DNA of 64,000 nt, from contig CANRJR010000001.1 in NCBI GenBank assembly GCA_947631005.1, forward strand, positions 1-64,000, in the 5' to 3' direction. Each line of letters opens with the position of its first letter. The stretch's first letter is position 1. This DNA is from an uncultured Clostridia bacterium (GTDB lineage: Bacteria; Bacillota; Clostridia; Christensenellales; Borkfalkiaceae). The notes under the pieces were generated by a model, which was not told the DNA's origin, made no database searches, and saw only the letters and a list, made by a program, of their open reading frames with translations. The translations under genes and the position numbers were made by a program. Positions 63,979-64,000 of the stretch are shown here, one piece after another.

Positions 63979-64000
63979 GCGGAAAACGCGCGCTTTTGTT

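Overview
The window is a stretch of a high-GC (about 60% by eye) chromosome from an endospore-forming member of the Clostridia (Bacillota), probably a gut anaerobe. The evidence is SpoIVA and SpoVAC, a lysine riboswitch, strong Shine-Dalgarno sites, Clostridia-type housekeeping genes, and many collagen-like or BspA-like surface proteins. Naming a genus would be guesswork.

Layout. 1-7580: a minus-strand L-arabinose operon (araB-like kinase, araD, a DUF1292-like gene, araA, a GH36 glycosidase and a partial UDP-sugar pyrophosphorylase) behind a promoter with an AraR-like palindrome. 7660-14512: an MscS channel, a collagen-like/beta-helix surface protein, a small membrane protein and spoIVA. 14625-20009: a tightly overlapping minus-strand operon (YesL-like, methyltransferase, hslO, TPR, HEAT-like). 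20112-23145: lysine riboswitch followed by asd-dapA-dapB. 23237-24512: tRNA-Thr with duplicated 3' ends, two small genes and a truncated galE. 24670-35503: glycosyltransferase, guaA, guaB, lipoproteins, a cysteine hydrolase, hemW, an MGMT-like gene, lepA and a GDPD. 35504-41630: repeat-rich accessory DNA with a BspA-like lipoprotein, an XRE regulator with a divergent partner behind a clear operator, a metallophosphoesterase, and tRNA-Pro(CGG) followed by a tandem array of degenerate tRNA 3' ends. 41628-45602: tRNA-Pro(AGG) with a related element, then an AT-rich defence island (TIR-LRR protein and a HaeIII-type restriction-modification pair). 45754-51448: LysR, acetyltransferase, iron alcohol dehydrogenase, two flavodoxin-like proteins and a TIR-methyltransferase fusion. 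51533-52271: DUF1858 and spoVAC. 52546-59975: a head-only P22-like phage module (TerL, portal, scaffold-like, capsid, gp4-like, gp10-like). 60011-63978: a phage-regulator-like gene between two secreted, membrane-anchored host proteins.

The most unusual material is: (i) three tRNA genes, each trailed by copies of its own 3' end with terminators, two of them flanking a conserved structured element; (ii) two different TIR proteins, one fused to a leucine-rich-repeat domain beside a GGCC-type R-M system and one fused to a methyltransferase; (iii) near absence of GGCC across the whole window, matching the R-M specificity; (iv) an intact but isolated P22-like head gene set. Promoters of near-consensus form (17-bp spacing) are easy to see throughout, and at least three genes appear to be leaderless.
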